Assembly (NCBI GenBank): GCA_015499995.1
Contig: JADNRV010000002.1
Coordinates: forward strand, 1,054,001-1,118,000
DNA: 64,000 nucleotides
From: Flammula alnicola
Taxonomy: Eukaryota > Basidiomycota > Agaricomycetes > Agaricales > Strophariaceae
Direction: 5' to 3'
Shown piece by piece: positions 24,600 to 35,259 of this stretch. A program made the translations under genes and the position numbers. The stretch's first letter is position 1, and every line of letters begins with the position of its first letter. The notes beneath the pieces were generated by a model that searched no databases, was not told the DNA's origin, and was given only the letters and a program-made list of their open reading frames with translations.

Positions 24600-25487
24600 T
24601 CAAGCGAGTCGATCCTCCTGGCCCAATTTCCATTCCATGACTTGCAGATTCTTCGTCTCTCCCCGAATTTTACGATAATCCTTCACCATTTGCTTCAAAT
24701 GGAACCCGTTCTTCTCAAAAACTCTGACGCTGCTCATGTTACCCTCGACGACGCCTAACAGGATCCGGCGGACGCCCATGCGAGGAATAGCCCAATCATG
24801 TAGCAAAGTGTCCAAGACGTCCGACATGATACCTTGTCCGTGATGACTTGGCGCAAGGAAATCTAGCAAGGTCCAACATCGATCAGGTTCGATCTCGCTC
24901 ATAGAAATGGAAGATCAGCACACCTCCAATGCTCCACAGAACATCTGGATCTCCTGCTTCTCTACTGTTGTTCTCGGCTTCGTTCTGCGCCTTGCGATCC
25001 CAGTCAACGGCATTGGTATTCATTAATTCTCCATAGGGACATCGTGTGATCCTTATGTATGTCTCCAATAAACACGTCGGATCCATCGTCCTTGACCTCC
25101 CGTATGAAACCGACTGGGCAGTGGTTCATAATTTTGGATGTCTCTAATTCCGACACTGTCTTCTAGTTCTTTCAAAGCAGCATCAAACCGAGGTTTAACC
25201 CTCTTCATGAGTCCTTCTGCCTGTTCTAACGAAGATGTCAATATCCTGCTTCGATTGCAGGACAATAAAATGTGTGTTGAGCCTACCTAGAAGATATGGG
25301 AATGGTGTACTGTCCATCCACGGATAAACTCGGGAGTCATTGAAGTATTTCACAAAAGACGGCGCGTCGTTATCTCGTGGAGGTGTCAGAATGATGTTTC
25401 TGTGCTTTCTGAGGCGGAGGAAGGGTTCCTTCGCTGCATCAAGATGCGGTGACTACGTAGAGAACCCAGTTGCGGTGGTTTGGTCAT
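24600..25487 (-). pseudogene. Broken GNAT-family N-acetyltransferase
   Basis: Degraded relative of the intact gene at 26621-27486, same strand and exon plan. Recognisable pieces are EPFLRLRKHRNIILTPP, FNDSRVYPWMDSTPFPYLL, CPVGFIREVKDDGSDVFIGD, RCPYGELMNTNAVDW, the acetyl-CoA loop APSHHGQGIMSDVLDTLLHD and RRILLGVVEGNMSSVRVFEK; TGA at 24602-24600. The pieces do not share one frame. Breaks lie between the ATG (25487) and EPFL (with an in-frame TAG), near 25110-25130 before CPVGF, and near 25037-25075 between FIGD and RCPYGEL. No intron explains these shifts, whereas both real introns match those of the intact copy. Three independent breaks argue for a pseudogene, not a base-calling slip. Confidence 0.75.
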
Positions 25488-26037
25488 GTTGAAAAGCATG
25501 GATGACTCGAATTTGGAATGGCTGTTCCATGTCCATGTTGGTGGCATATTATATATGACCCAACACGGTCTTGACTCACGTCAATATTTAATTGAACTTG
25601 GCTGATGGTGGTGATTGTCTTGTAGATTCCTGTTATGTCGACTGCAAGGCAGCTATATTTAAGGTTCTCCTACCATACTACTGGGTATCCGAAAGAGGAA
25701 AAAGAAGGAAAAAGGAAGAGAAAGAGAGAGAAAAAGAGAGATTTCAGAGATGGACTGATTTTTTTTTTGCCAATCGATATCCTAGCCTGATTCTGCGATC
25801 CTGTCAATTTTTCTGATTTTTGGGTTTTTTCCCGGCGCACTTTGCGCGCATCAAGCTCGAGAATTTGCTGTTTCTGGGCGGGTAGGAGACATAATTTGAG
25901 CTACCACCTTTACTAATTTACCTACGGACCTGCAATAAATTATGAGTATTCTATGTATATATCTAAACCTTTTGAACACAAAAACCCTGTGGACCATCTG
26001 CTGAAAGTGGACAGAAAAGGGCTCTTGAGGAGGGGAT
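25488..26037. other. Spacer with purine-rich low-complexity tract
   Basis: Holds the upstream region of the broken GNAT gene and an almost pure GA tract at about 25690-25745, followed by short T runs near 25760 and 25825. No gene seen. Confidence 0.5.
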
Positions 26038-26530
26038 GGCAGATAACATGCCAGCCAAATATGGCCAAATATGGTAATGGCAGATAACATTGGCCGTGGC
26101 AGATAACATTGCACCAGATTGCACCGTCTTCCACAGCTCGAGCTGAAAATTTTAAAAAATTGAAGAGACAATTATTTTATTTACATTCTAAGCTACACTC
26201 ATGCGAAATTTCAAGGCTCAAAAATAAGATTTGGGTGCATAAATTGACAAATAGTCATTTGAGACACTGCGAGAGACAAATTTGGCTGTGGCAGATAACA
26301 TTCTCATTTATTACACCGTTTCAAGACCAGTTGAAAAAATTCTAAAGGGACAAATTTGCTTGAAACATGCATAGCTACGCTCCTGCAAGATTGCGTGGTA
26401 CACGGTATAGATTTGTGTCCAGGAGGTTGACGACAACACTCGAGAAATGCCATTTCGGGTTTTGCCGGGCAGGTAACATACCCAGCACTATGGGCGGTAA
26501 ACCATATTTCGGTAAACCATATTTAAGCGC
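26038..26530. repeat. AT-rich diverged repeat block (GGCAGATAACA units)
   Basis: GGCAGATAACA occurs at 26038, 26079, 26098 and 26290, with a variant at 26467. A unit of about 190 bp beginning with it is roughly duplicated (from 26098 and from 26290): each copy runs through CACCGT, AAAAAATT, GACAAATT-like and AGCTACRCTC words in the same order. AAACCATATTT is doubled near 26500-26525 and mirrored as CAAATATGG near 26060. It looks like the decayed remains of a repeat or transposon; no coding frame. Confidence 0.55.
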
Positions 26531-26620
26531 TGGCTCTCTATGTATGGGCCAACACGGAATCAAAATTGGTCTACAGGGCTGACTGTCTCTACATTGTCAT
26601 CGTCGCAAGGGTGGATTATC

Positions 26621-27486
26621 CTACAAGCATTCAGCCAATTCCCACTCGAACACGTGCATGCCCCTCATCTTGCCTTTCACCACCGAAAAATCTTCAATGG
26701 TGCGCACCAACGTGAAACCATTTTTCTCGAAGACCCTCACGCTTCCGTGGTTACCGACAAATGCGCCAGTGAGGATACGACGTACTCCCATACGTGGGAC
26801 GGCCCAGTCGTGAACAAGTGTATCAACCGCGTCCGTCATTATTCCCTGACCGTGGTGGCTTGGAGCAAGATAGTCTATACAGGATTATAACCAAATCAGT
26901 AAAGCAATTATTGACGCAAGGCGAGGTGTAACCGCCAACCTCCAATAGTCCAGACGATGTTAGGATCACCAACTTCAAGCTTGTTGTTCTCGGCCGCATT
27001 TTGTTCTGCGTGTTCGAAATCCACGGAATCGGTGTTCATCAATTCTCCATGATAACAACGGCCCAAGGAAATTTTGCCAAGAAATATGTCTGTACCGTCT
27101 TCCTTGACTTCTCGGATGAAACATATTGGAGCCCCGTTCGCGGTTTTCAGGGTTTCTGAGCCTTGCGCATCTCTCAAGTCTTGCAAATAACCATCTACTT
27201 GTGGTTTATGCAGCTGTATCCACTCCTCAGCATCCTCTAAATTCTCTCTGGTCAGATATTTTTGGACCTCTTGAAATACTTAACGGAAGGATATACTTAA
27301 TGCGTATGGAAACGGCGGTCTCAACAACCACTCATAGACGCGAGGGTCATTGAACAACGGCACACAGTGTGGGGCGTCTTCCCAACGTATCGGCGTCAGG
27401 ATGATATTTTTGTGCTTTCGCAAACGCAAGAACGGTTCCTGCGTTTGAAGATTGATTTCGAGAGGATTCAGTTGGTTGGGAGTCAT
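26621..27486 (-). CDS. GNAT-family N-acetyltransferase
   Basis: Acetyl-CoA-dependent N-acetyltransferase of the RimJ-like GNAT group; substrate unknown. Three exons: MTPNQLNPLEINLQTQEPF, LRLRKHKNIILTPIRWEDAP and FNDPRVYEWLLRPPFPYAL; then DAEEWIQLHKPQVDGYLQDL, ICFIREVKEDGTDIFLGKIS, GDPNIVWTIG; then DYLAPSHHGQGIMTDAVDTL with the acetyl-CoA loop (HHGQGIM, a Q/R-x-x-G-x-G/A type motif) and RVFEKNGFTLVRTIEDF. TAG at 26623-26621. Both introns join in frame, so unlike its neighbour this copy is intact. The pair arose by tandem duplication on the same strand; the repeat block lies between them. Confidence 0.8.
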
Positions 27487-27621
27487 TGTCTGTCATTGTA
27501 TGTTTACAGTCTATCTTCAGGCGCGATGCTCTACCTTTTATCTTTTATAATAAAAACATATTATTTTTATTTTCTTAGCTAAGTGAAATATATGTCCAGT
27601 TAATCAATACATGACTCCAAT
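27487..27621. other. Short spacer before the paired TIR elements
   Basis: Promoter side of the intact GNAT gene. AT-rich, no feature recognised. Confidence 0.4.
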
Positions 27622-27908
27622 TACAGTGACTTGCATATCAAACTGCACACGGATTTTTTTTTCAACTTGCTGACAAAGTGATGGTGCCTCGCGGCATGCC
27701 TCGGCCAACAACACGGAGAGTCGGAGACTGAGTTTCGGAAGTGGGAGCCTCTCCGCCACCTCTCGGCACCCAACCGCCGAGAGGCACCATCAATCACTCC
27801 CGAACCTCCGTCTCCATGCTAGCAGCCGAGGTATGCCGCGAGGCACCATCACTTTGTCAGCAAGTCGAAAAAAAAATCCTTGTGCAGTTTGATATGCAAG
27901 TCACTGTA
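27622..27908. mobile_element. Fold-back MITE with long TIRs and TA duplication (mariner-like)
   Basis: Element 27624-27906 (283 bp) between TA dinucleotides at 27622-27623 and 27907-27908. It opens CAGTGACTTGCATATCAAAC and the other strand opens the same way. The match continues for about 80 bp at high identity, including GACAAAGTGATGGTGCCTCG, and fades towards a GC-rich centre (CTCGGCACCCAACCGCCGAG), so almost the whole element can form one hairpin. CAGTG ends plus a TA duplication are typical of Tc1/mariner MITEs. No open frame of note. Its right TA is also the left border of the next element. Confidence 0.85.
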
Positions 27909-28484
27909 GTGCTGTGTTGGTTGGCTCTATGTTAGTAACAGACCAGTATGTCACATGTTAATAACATGTTAGTAACGTTTCTAACATGGGGGGGTCAAAA
28001 ACTGCATGTTGGAAACTGTGAGAAACTCTCAAAGCATCAGCAGAGTTGCCAAATCATTCTAATAATTTATTATATGCAATTTGGCAGAGTAATACCCATT
28101 AAATTGACCATTAAGTAGAGCTTGATTTTTTGGGTGCAAGCGTCCATTCGGACCGAATTGGACGTCACGTGCCTCCAAATTAGGCAACTCCGGCATGACT
28201 CCGGCACTCGAAATTTTGCTGTATTGCTCGAAAACTTGAAAATAATAACACAACTACCCTGTTTTAGAGTGTCAACAGTTTCTTTTAGGTGTCGTAGGTT
28301 ATTAACGTGTTCTTTACTTCAGTCTGACGTTATTTACATGACATTTAACGCGGAAAAAAATTTCTTATTTTGGATGATTACGTAACAAAATAACAGTTAG
28401 TAACGTGGGTTTCTAACGTCACAGGAGACCCCAAATCAATCTCACGTTGGTAACATGGCGAAATAGCAATCCAACACAGCACTA
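27907..28484. mobile_element. Second TA-flanked TIR element abutting the first
   Basis: Element 27909-28482 (574 bp). Left end GTGCTGTGTTGGTTGGC; right end, read on the other strand, GTGCTGTGTTGGATTGC: a 12-bp perfect TIR that continues imperfectly. TA borders it at 27907-27908 and 28483-28484. The interior carries several GTTAGTAAC / ATGTTA words on both strands near each end (for example 27930-27990 and 28385-28460), like subterminal repeats bound by a transposase. No transposase. It ends 74 bp before the ESS2 start codon, so it contributes to that promoter. Confidence 0.75.
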
Positions 28485-28557
28485 ACTCCAATGACCGAAC
28501 CTGGACCGAACACTCCTTGACCACTCTCTTCATTAGTTCGACTCTTCATAACCTCAG

Positions 28558-30203
28558 ATGTCTTCTGGTCCATCCGAAGCACCTTCAATACCGGAGCGTT
28601 CTCTTAACCGTCAAGTCGTGCTTGAAGAGGAAGAATATACAGAGGCTCTCTCGCGCATTATCGCCCGCGACTTCTTCCCGTCGCTGGTTCACCTGGATGC
28701 TACTAACGAATACTTAGATGCTCTACGGACTAGAGACCCACATTTAATCAATGCTTCTGTGCGTCGCCTCGAAGAAATTAACGTAACCCCAGTTCCTTCA
28801 GCGAGGCGCTGGGGACGTTCCCAAACACCATCACAAACACCCTTCGGCATGGCCGCTGAGACGCCATTGCTGTCAGTACGCGGTGAACCACCGCAGAAAC
28901 GCGCGAAATATGACATGGACATGAGTTTAGATGAATTTCAAGCTCGTTACACCTCCGAAGACAACTCCAGTTTCACCAAAATCCTTGACGAAGAGAATCG
29001 GATACGCAAAGAGAAATGGGGCTGGGCTTGGGAAGCGCAGAAATGGGTTGAAAACCAACAGGCAAAAATGATCGAGAACAGAGAAACTATGTTGATCGAA
29101 CCGCCTACCGCCACTGGTGTACGGGAGAAGTTCAGGATAGAGGCGCCACAACCAGCTGGTCTTATCAGGGATGTCGAGGAGAGCGATGAAGGAAAGAAAG
29201 AAACGACTGAAGGGGAAGATGAAAAGGCAGTTTTTCTTGCGAGTAAGAACGCGTCGACTGAAGATGATCCCCTTGATGTTATGGCTCCTCAAAAGGACAC
29301 CCGCGCAGCTGGTGTAGATGGATGGAAATTCAAGGTATTAATGCTATCTTTACACTTGCCGATATGTTCCACTGACGTGAACAATTAAGGCCCGAAATTC
29401 TCTTATGTTCACTCCAGACGCCGACATTTCTCCTTATCATCTACCTTCTAAACCATCGGAGGCCGAAGTCAATCCTAAGGCTGTCAACCATACGAGCACG
29501 CGATTATCAGAATATGAACATGGCGTTGGGAGTTCTAGGGCGACATCTGCTCCTCCTAGTCCAACGAGGAGCCGTATCGATGCCGCAATCACTGGAACAC
29601 CATGTATGTCTCTTCGTTCTTCCCGTTTCGATTTCCACTCAGGATTTATTTACAGATCACCCTAGTTCACCGAAAGAACGAGGATTTTCTCTTGTTCCGA
29701 ATCTTCCATCACCTACTCCTGCCGAATTGGGCCCCGCTGCCTTGAAGCAGCTCATGACTTGGGGAACCCTCAACTCAACCCCAAGGATAATTAGCCAGAC
29801 GGGTGATCCTGCTGATTTGCGCACTCCATTTCACATTCCCGACATCTCAGCGAGAGAAGCAGTAGCTCATAAGTTATCTGACAACGCTTCGAAAAGTCTA
29901 CGAGCAAAGGCGGAAATGTTTGGACCCTCCAGCCGGATGCCTCGAACCGCTAAGACACCTCTCTTGGGGAAGAAGGGAAGCATGGCCCCGCCTACCATGA
30001 CACCTCGACGTTCCGAGGCTGCTGGGAATTTAACTCCAGCTGCTCGTCGACTGTTACAAAGAACAACCATGGGCACAGCTGCAAGCAGAAGAGCTGAAGC
30101 CATGGAACGAAGTGCAGGTTGGGATTTAGGTGCGAAAGGCAAAGAGAGAGACCTGGACCGTGTGCGATGGACGCCAACTCCGACACCTGTCAGCCGAAGA
30201 TGA
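28558..30203 (+). CDS. ESS2: ESS2/DGCR14 spliceosome-associated protein
   Basis: Nuclear protein of the ESS2 (DGCR14, Bis1) family found in activated spliceosomes. N-terminal RQVVLEEEEYTEALSRIIAR then DFFPSLVHLDATNEYLDAL is the family signature. SLDEFQARYTSEDNSSFTKI and WGWAWEAQKWVENQQ follow. After the first intron comes FKARNSLMFTPDADI, the conserved WxFKxRNxLMFxP box, here interrupted by the intron between FK and ARN. A second intron splits TP|YHPSSPKERGFSLV. The Pro/Thr-rich C-terminus ends RVRWTPTPTPVSRR. Start at ATG 28558, 74 bp after a TIR element. Its 3' end faces that of the FAM192A-like gene, 107 bp away. Confidence 0.9.
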
Positions 30204-30310
30204 ATTTCCTGAAAACCTTGTACATACTAGAACACTGTTTGAGGACCGGCCTTGTAATTGTACTATATTATTATACAGCAAATAATTAAAGCATACTTTG
30301 CTCGAGTCGC

Positions 30311-31221
30311 CTATGACTCGTCTATTTTCCTCCTCTTAGCATCGGGAGCATCTTTGTCCCGGCTGCCTTTCGATTTCACTGGTTTCGAGTCGTTTTCTAG
30401 AACACCGGAAGGGGTTGGTTTTGCTTTCTTTTTCACAACAACACCTTTCAGTCCCTTCTTGATATCCTTCTTGACTACAAGAGGCTTCGGCTTGGTTGTA
30501 GCTGGAGCTGGAGCTGGCTGACCAGACATTAAAGGTGGAGGGCCGTTAACTGCGCTTGTGCGAGCTGCGACCGCTCTATGAAGCCCATGTTGTGATTAGA
30601 ATAAGTAGCTTGAATGGGCAAGGACACGCACTCCTTAAAGTTTCTGACTTCCTCCCCGTCTTTCTCTTTCCGCTGTCGCTCTTCTTCTTCCTGTCGTTCT
30701 CGAATAGAATCTAAAAACATAATCTCATCTTCCTCGAGGGCACGGAATTGATTCGCTGGAGCAGACTGATCGGTCGGCCGAAAGTATGACCTGGGAAGTG
30801 GCTAACCTAGCTTCGTTTTCTCTTCCCATTCTTCTTGCTTGGCTATCTGCAATCGCCTTAAGACAATGAACCGTGGAGAATTAAAGAAAATGACGAACCC
30901 TATTTGCAGCGAGTTTCTATGCATTTCGTCGAAACCAACAGCAGGAAGTGAATACGACATGCTGTAGGAAAGTGGATGGATATACTCACTTCTGCAAGGG
31001 ATCTGCCATCATAAACCTCTTCTTGTTGTTGAGGAGGAGGTTCTTGGCCCAGCCTGAAAAGGTCAGGAAAGGGATGGTGACTCCAAAGAGTTCATGGACC
31101 TAGCATAAGCAGCTTTCCATTGTTCTTCGCGGCGCAATTTAGCTGTCTCTACCTCGTCTTGTGTCACAAACCGAGAACCGACGATGCCCGTTGAGAGGGA
31201 AGGGATTAGGGATTCCTCCAT
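30311..31221 (-). CDS. FAM192A/Fyv6-like (NIP30 domain) protein
   Basis: Small nuclear protein with an N-terminal NIP30 domain: human PSME3IP1/FAM192A and yeast Fyv6, the latter a second-step splicing factor. Starts MEESLIPSLSTGIVGSRFVT; then QDEVETAKLRREEQWKAAYA, YDGRSLAEKLAAN, KQEEWEEKTKL, and NQFRALEDDEIMFLDSIRER, the hallmark of the family. The Lys-rich tail (KPKPLVVKKDIKKGLKG, DKDAPDAKRRKIDES) ends with TAG at 30313-30311. About five exons. Convergent with ESS2, another spliceosomal protein, which may be chance. Confidence 0.85.
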
Positions 31222-31392
31222 GTTGTGGTTGATGGAGAGAAAAGAGGTGCGCGTGACTGCTATTTACTCGGCATTTACATGGCTGATATCGATCACCCTT
31301 GACACTGCCATACAGTAGTCTTTCTACCCTTCTCCACTGGCTTCGGCCACTGGCTAAAAGTCGCCTTTTTCTAACTTGGGGCTCCTTTTCGA

Positions 31393-32863
31393 ATGTCTAC
31401 GTCTTCCCGCCATCCTTCTCTCCCGTCAACTCTTAGTTTGAATCACGGGACAAGCCTCCGTAGTAGCTTTAGACGTCCACCTCCTCCAGTCACCACTGTC
31501 GTTACTATCCCTCGTGCGTCCTCTTTCTTCGTGGATGGTGTATCTTCTCATTCTTTATCCTTTCTCTAGCATGGGCCCGAGACGAACCGCCTTCCCCGAA
31601 GGAGCAGGATGTCCAGGCCTCCACCCACGAAGGGACCCACCCACCGGATTCCCGGATGTCTGATGTTACATCGTTGCAGTCCAGTCCTTCAGACGCTGGA
31701 TCTCGCTGGTGGACATTTACCCTTCCACGGACACGCCCTGAGTCGTTTAATCATGTCCCAAGTTCTCCAAAGACGGAGAGAAAGAGTTTTCGAGACATCT
31801 CCCTCTCCTGGATGCCTACCTCTGTCAGTCAACGAGAAGGGTCTAGCTTTTTGCGCAAGGACAAAGAGAAGGAAACGGAACATCCTGCCTCTCATTTATC
31901 CATGCCTTTGCCTGCTCAACTTCCTGTGCCATATACCCTCTCGCACACCAATACGCCGGGTTGGGATACACCTTGGACATCTAGAACAAACGCTCAAGGC
32001 CCCGTGCGAGACAATATATTAGAAAGCTATGGCTTTGAAGAAGATCATTCGAGTGGGAGTGATCATGATAGAAGAGAGCTCTCTAGGTGGAGTCGGCGCA
32101 GAAAGCAGATCCGTTCATTCATTCTTGTTAATACCTACGTCCCACTAGTTCGTGTTTTTATTATTTAAATTGCAACTAAAGGAACACTCACAACTCCGTT
32201 GCAGCTTTTTCGATTCATCAACATTGCATTCACGACTGCAGCACTCGGAATAGCTATTCGAATACGGGCAATAGAGATCAGAAATAGCGCAACAGGGGCT
32301 ATTGGTAGCTCACCGTGAGTTGCTCCTTATTTCTCTCGTTGATATATATAAGCACCTTGCTCACCCATTCTCAACAGAGCAGTGGTGATTATCTTCGCTC
32401 CACTGACACTGATGCATGTTATGATAGCCATCTATGTGGGTTATTTTTCTTTTCTGTTATATCTTATCTGACATTTTTACAGCTCGAATATTTTGGCCGT
32501 CCATTAGGTCTCTGGCGAACTTCGGCAAAGCTTGCGCACACGCTATCAGAAGTTCTCTTCATCTGTTTGTGGTCGGCTGCCCTGTCGCTCTGTTTCGACA
32601 ATCTCTTCACTTCCCTGATACCCTGTACATCAAAAACCGACACAGCATGGTACAATCAACTCCCCCGGCCTGCAAATGACGTCCCAGGACTCGAGGGCAG
32701 CTTGGGCGATCGAATATGTGATTACCAACTATCCTTGATATGTCTCGTTGGCATTGGTTTAATCGCCTACTGCACGAATCTCATCATCTCTCTCTATCGG
32801 ATATTTGAAAAGGTTAAGTATCATCCAGTCACCCAGATTCAAGGCACCGCACGACGGACATGA
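31393..32863 (+). CDS. SRF1: SRF1-like multi-pass membrane protein
   Basis: Resembles fungal regulator of phospholipase D, Srf1. Ser/Pro-rich cytosolic N-terminus (MSTSSRHPSLPSTLSLNHG; WWTFTLPRTRPESFNHVPSS), then ILESYGFEEDHSSGSDHDRR and SRWSRRRKQIRSFILVNTYV before the membrane part. Four hydrophobic segments are readable: FRFINIAFTTAALGIAI, VVIIFAPLTLMHVMIAIY, TLSEVLFICLWSAALSLCF and LSLICLVGIGLIAYCTNLII; between them is YFGRPLGLWRTSAKLAHT. It ends KYHPVTQIQGTARRT with TGA at 32861-32863. Four or five introns. The name rests on the conserved membrane part recalled from fungal annotations, so it is a family-level call. Confidence 0.72.
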
Positions 32864-33193
32864 CAATTATCATTTTCTTGGTTTGCAATGGACAGTTTGT
32901 GTTTCCTTGGCTTTAAATTCCCTCATGCGTTTCGTACATTGTACTTGTACATCACTATATTTATCACAAACTTTATGGATGATTTTGGGAATATCTGCAT
33001 TCTGCTATACCAGGGTGCCTACTATAGTATGGTTTACCTTGGATTGGGACAACCTATTCAGAGGCAGATTCCGATTCCAAGTTCAAAGAAGCAATTTGCT
33101 TCAAGCTCAATTTCTCGCAATCTCAGTGGATTACATAACAACACACGCTGAGATCTGAGCACTTACGGTCATCTCGTATCTCTGGAACCTCGG

Positions 33194-33965
33194 ATGGTGA
33201 GTTCATTGAGGCGCATAGACCCCCAACTGAAAATTTGAAATCCCATCTCTAGCCTAGAGCTACCCGTATTCGCCATAGCACACACCATTCTTCAGTCAAG
33301 CTGCCCCATGGATTAACAAAGAATGTTAACGACGCCCTTCCGTCGGTAGACTTCTCGGAGGCAGACGACGGACTTAATGCCCCCTTTCAACATGATCCAG
33401 CCTTGGAACTTCCAACGCAACAGAGCAAGAAGGCGAAACAGCTGGAGAAGCGCCAAGCATTCCTACAAAGTAAGCCATCGTTCGCAGTCTATGATTGTGA
33501 TATTTTTTAAAAAAGATTCCCAAGAATTAGAACCAAGTACGACACAGATGTCCAAGTCGAGCCTTCGCCGCATGAAACGCAAGGCAAGAGAACAACTCAC
33601 TGGTGGCTTGGATGATCTGCAATCTGCAATCACCACTCTGGAAAAGGAGGCAGTTCAAGACGAATCTTTGACAACAATTGCTGCGTCCCAAGAAGAGACA
33701 ACCTCTAAACCTTCAGCTAAACCTGGAACAATCGGAAAGAGTGGTTCTTCCACCCTTTCCAAGGCTCAGAGGAAACGCGTCTTGTACGTACTTTATCTCG
33801 AGATTTGTTATTTCTTCTCACCATCTCAAAAACAAAAATCGCAGAGAACTCGAGCGTCTACGGCACCCTCTCATCCTTACCAATTCTGAATTCTCCTCGA
33901 ATCCTTTCCAGACCATACGCACCCACGCAGAAAACACATTACTAAAACATGGCACGCAAGCTTGA
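33194..33965 (+). CDS. SLX9: Ribosome biogenesis protein SLX9
   Basis: Pre-40S assembly and export factor of the SLX9/FAM207 family. The start codon stands alone: ATG 33194-33196 is followed at once by GTGAGT, and the 56-nt intron ends TCTCTAG at 33252, giving M|PRATRIRHSTHHSSVKLPH. Then come QSKKAKQLEKRQAFLQ, SKSSLRRMKRKAREQL and LSKAQRKRVL. The C-terminal box ELERLRHPLILTNSEFSSNP followed by FQTIRTHAENTLLKH is the family signature. TGA at 33963-33965. Three introns. Confidence 0.88.
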
Positions 33966-35259
33966 GGGCATAGTGGTCATTTCCCAACGCTGGCAGCTCA
34001 ATCGCATCGACGCCTTTTCTAATCCGAGTCAGACAGTGGCAAGCTACCCTTCAGACATTTTGTCAACGGTTAGCTATTGAGAACACTGGCTATGGCCTGG
34101 TATCGAGAACCTCAGTGAGACACTGCATCCTTTACTGATTGACACGGCATATGGTTACATAGGTACATACATACTCGAGCTGGAAAACGGAACATGTAAA
34201 TATTACGTAATTATATATATCGACTATTCCTCCCGATCATTCACGTATGTCTCCCTGCATCTGCTTTGAAAAACTCCTGTGCACTTGAAGTTCTCTTGAA
34301 CGTCAAACTTGGACGATCTGGCCTCCGGGAGTTGGACTAGAACATCGGACAATGTTTAAGTCTTGGCGTTAACTCATGAGGCTAGGCGGCAGGTCCATTG
34401 GACTCCCGGCTTTACCCCCTTTTTTTATTTTATAAAAGCTTCAGTTACAACTCGTCGACATGCAGGGGCCTCATATAGTGCCCTGTATCTTCAAAATGAA
34501 TTAACCGTCGTAAGCGAGTCACTATCGCCTACAAAATTTTATTGCGGTCTTCAGCTGTCTTCAGTCGGAAGCTACCAAGTGATCACAGCGAAATAACCCA
34601 AGTACCGACCTCGCCTCTCGACAGTTCTGGCCATACAATTCTTCTGCCTTCTTCTTTTGTCCGCGCGATCGCTCTCCTATTCAGATTCCTGGATGGCCCA
34701 TGTGATGTGTGGTTACCTAAAATCGTGCGTGTAGTAATGATCAGATCAGTCGCAATGGATCATCTTTCACTCATCCGAGTCTGCTGAACCTTTGAACTTT
34801 GAATTTGAACCCCAATCAAACCTCAATACATACAAAAATTAACTTTTGTCGTGTTAAATCTGCCGCTCATCGCGATGGGATGCACTTAAAACGCCGATTC
34901 AAGTGCTCGACCCATAGCGAATAAAGCGTCGACGTCTTTGCATGTTCTCGTCACCCGAGGAGGACTATTGCCGGAACTCATCCTCGCATTCTTCGCAATC
35001 CGAAGTCGTAACAACATTGTACGAAAATAGCTGGCTTGATCGCAACCTGTTCGCATTCACTCTTCATGTCCATCCCGACTGCCGATGTCATTGTCATTTC
35101 CGTAGCCTCCCGAGCCTCGTGACAGTCCCTAAAAGTCAACCCTTGGAAGGTGAAACTATTTAATGGTTCCCAACGCGAGTACGGTCGTGTGCTCCTATAA
35201 ACTGCCTTGACGCCCCATATCCTCGTCCTTGAAAAGAATCCTACCTTCTTGTCCACAAA
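33966..35259. other. Gene-poor spacer, 1.3 kb
   Basis: Only short frames without recognisable domains. No tRNA, inverted repeat or tandem repeat found by eye. It holds the SLX9 3' UTR and whatever drives the gene at 35260. Confidence 0.4.

Noticed and set aside
25690..25745. GA-rich tract as a possible regulatory element
   Set aside because: Simple low-complexity sequence; nothing else supports a function.
32888..33151. Plus frame of 87 codons between SRF1 and SLX9, hydrophobic at its start
   Set aside because: No splice or domain support; probably the SRF1 3' UTR.
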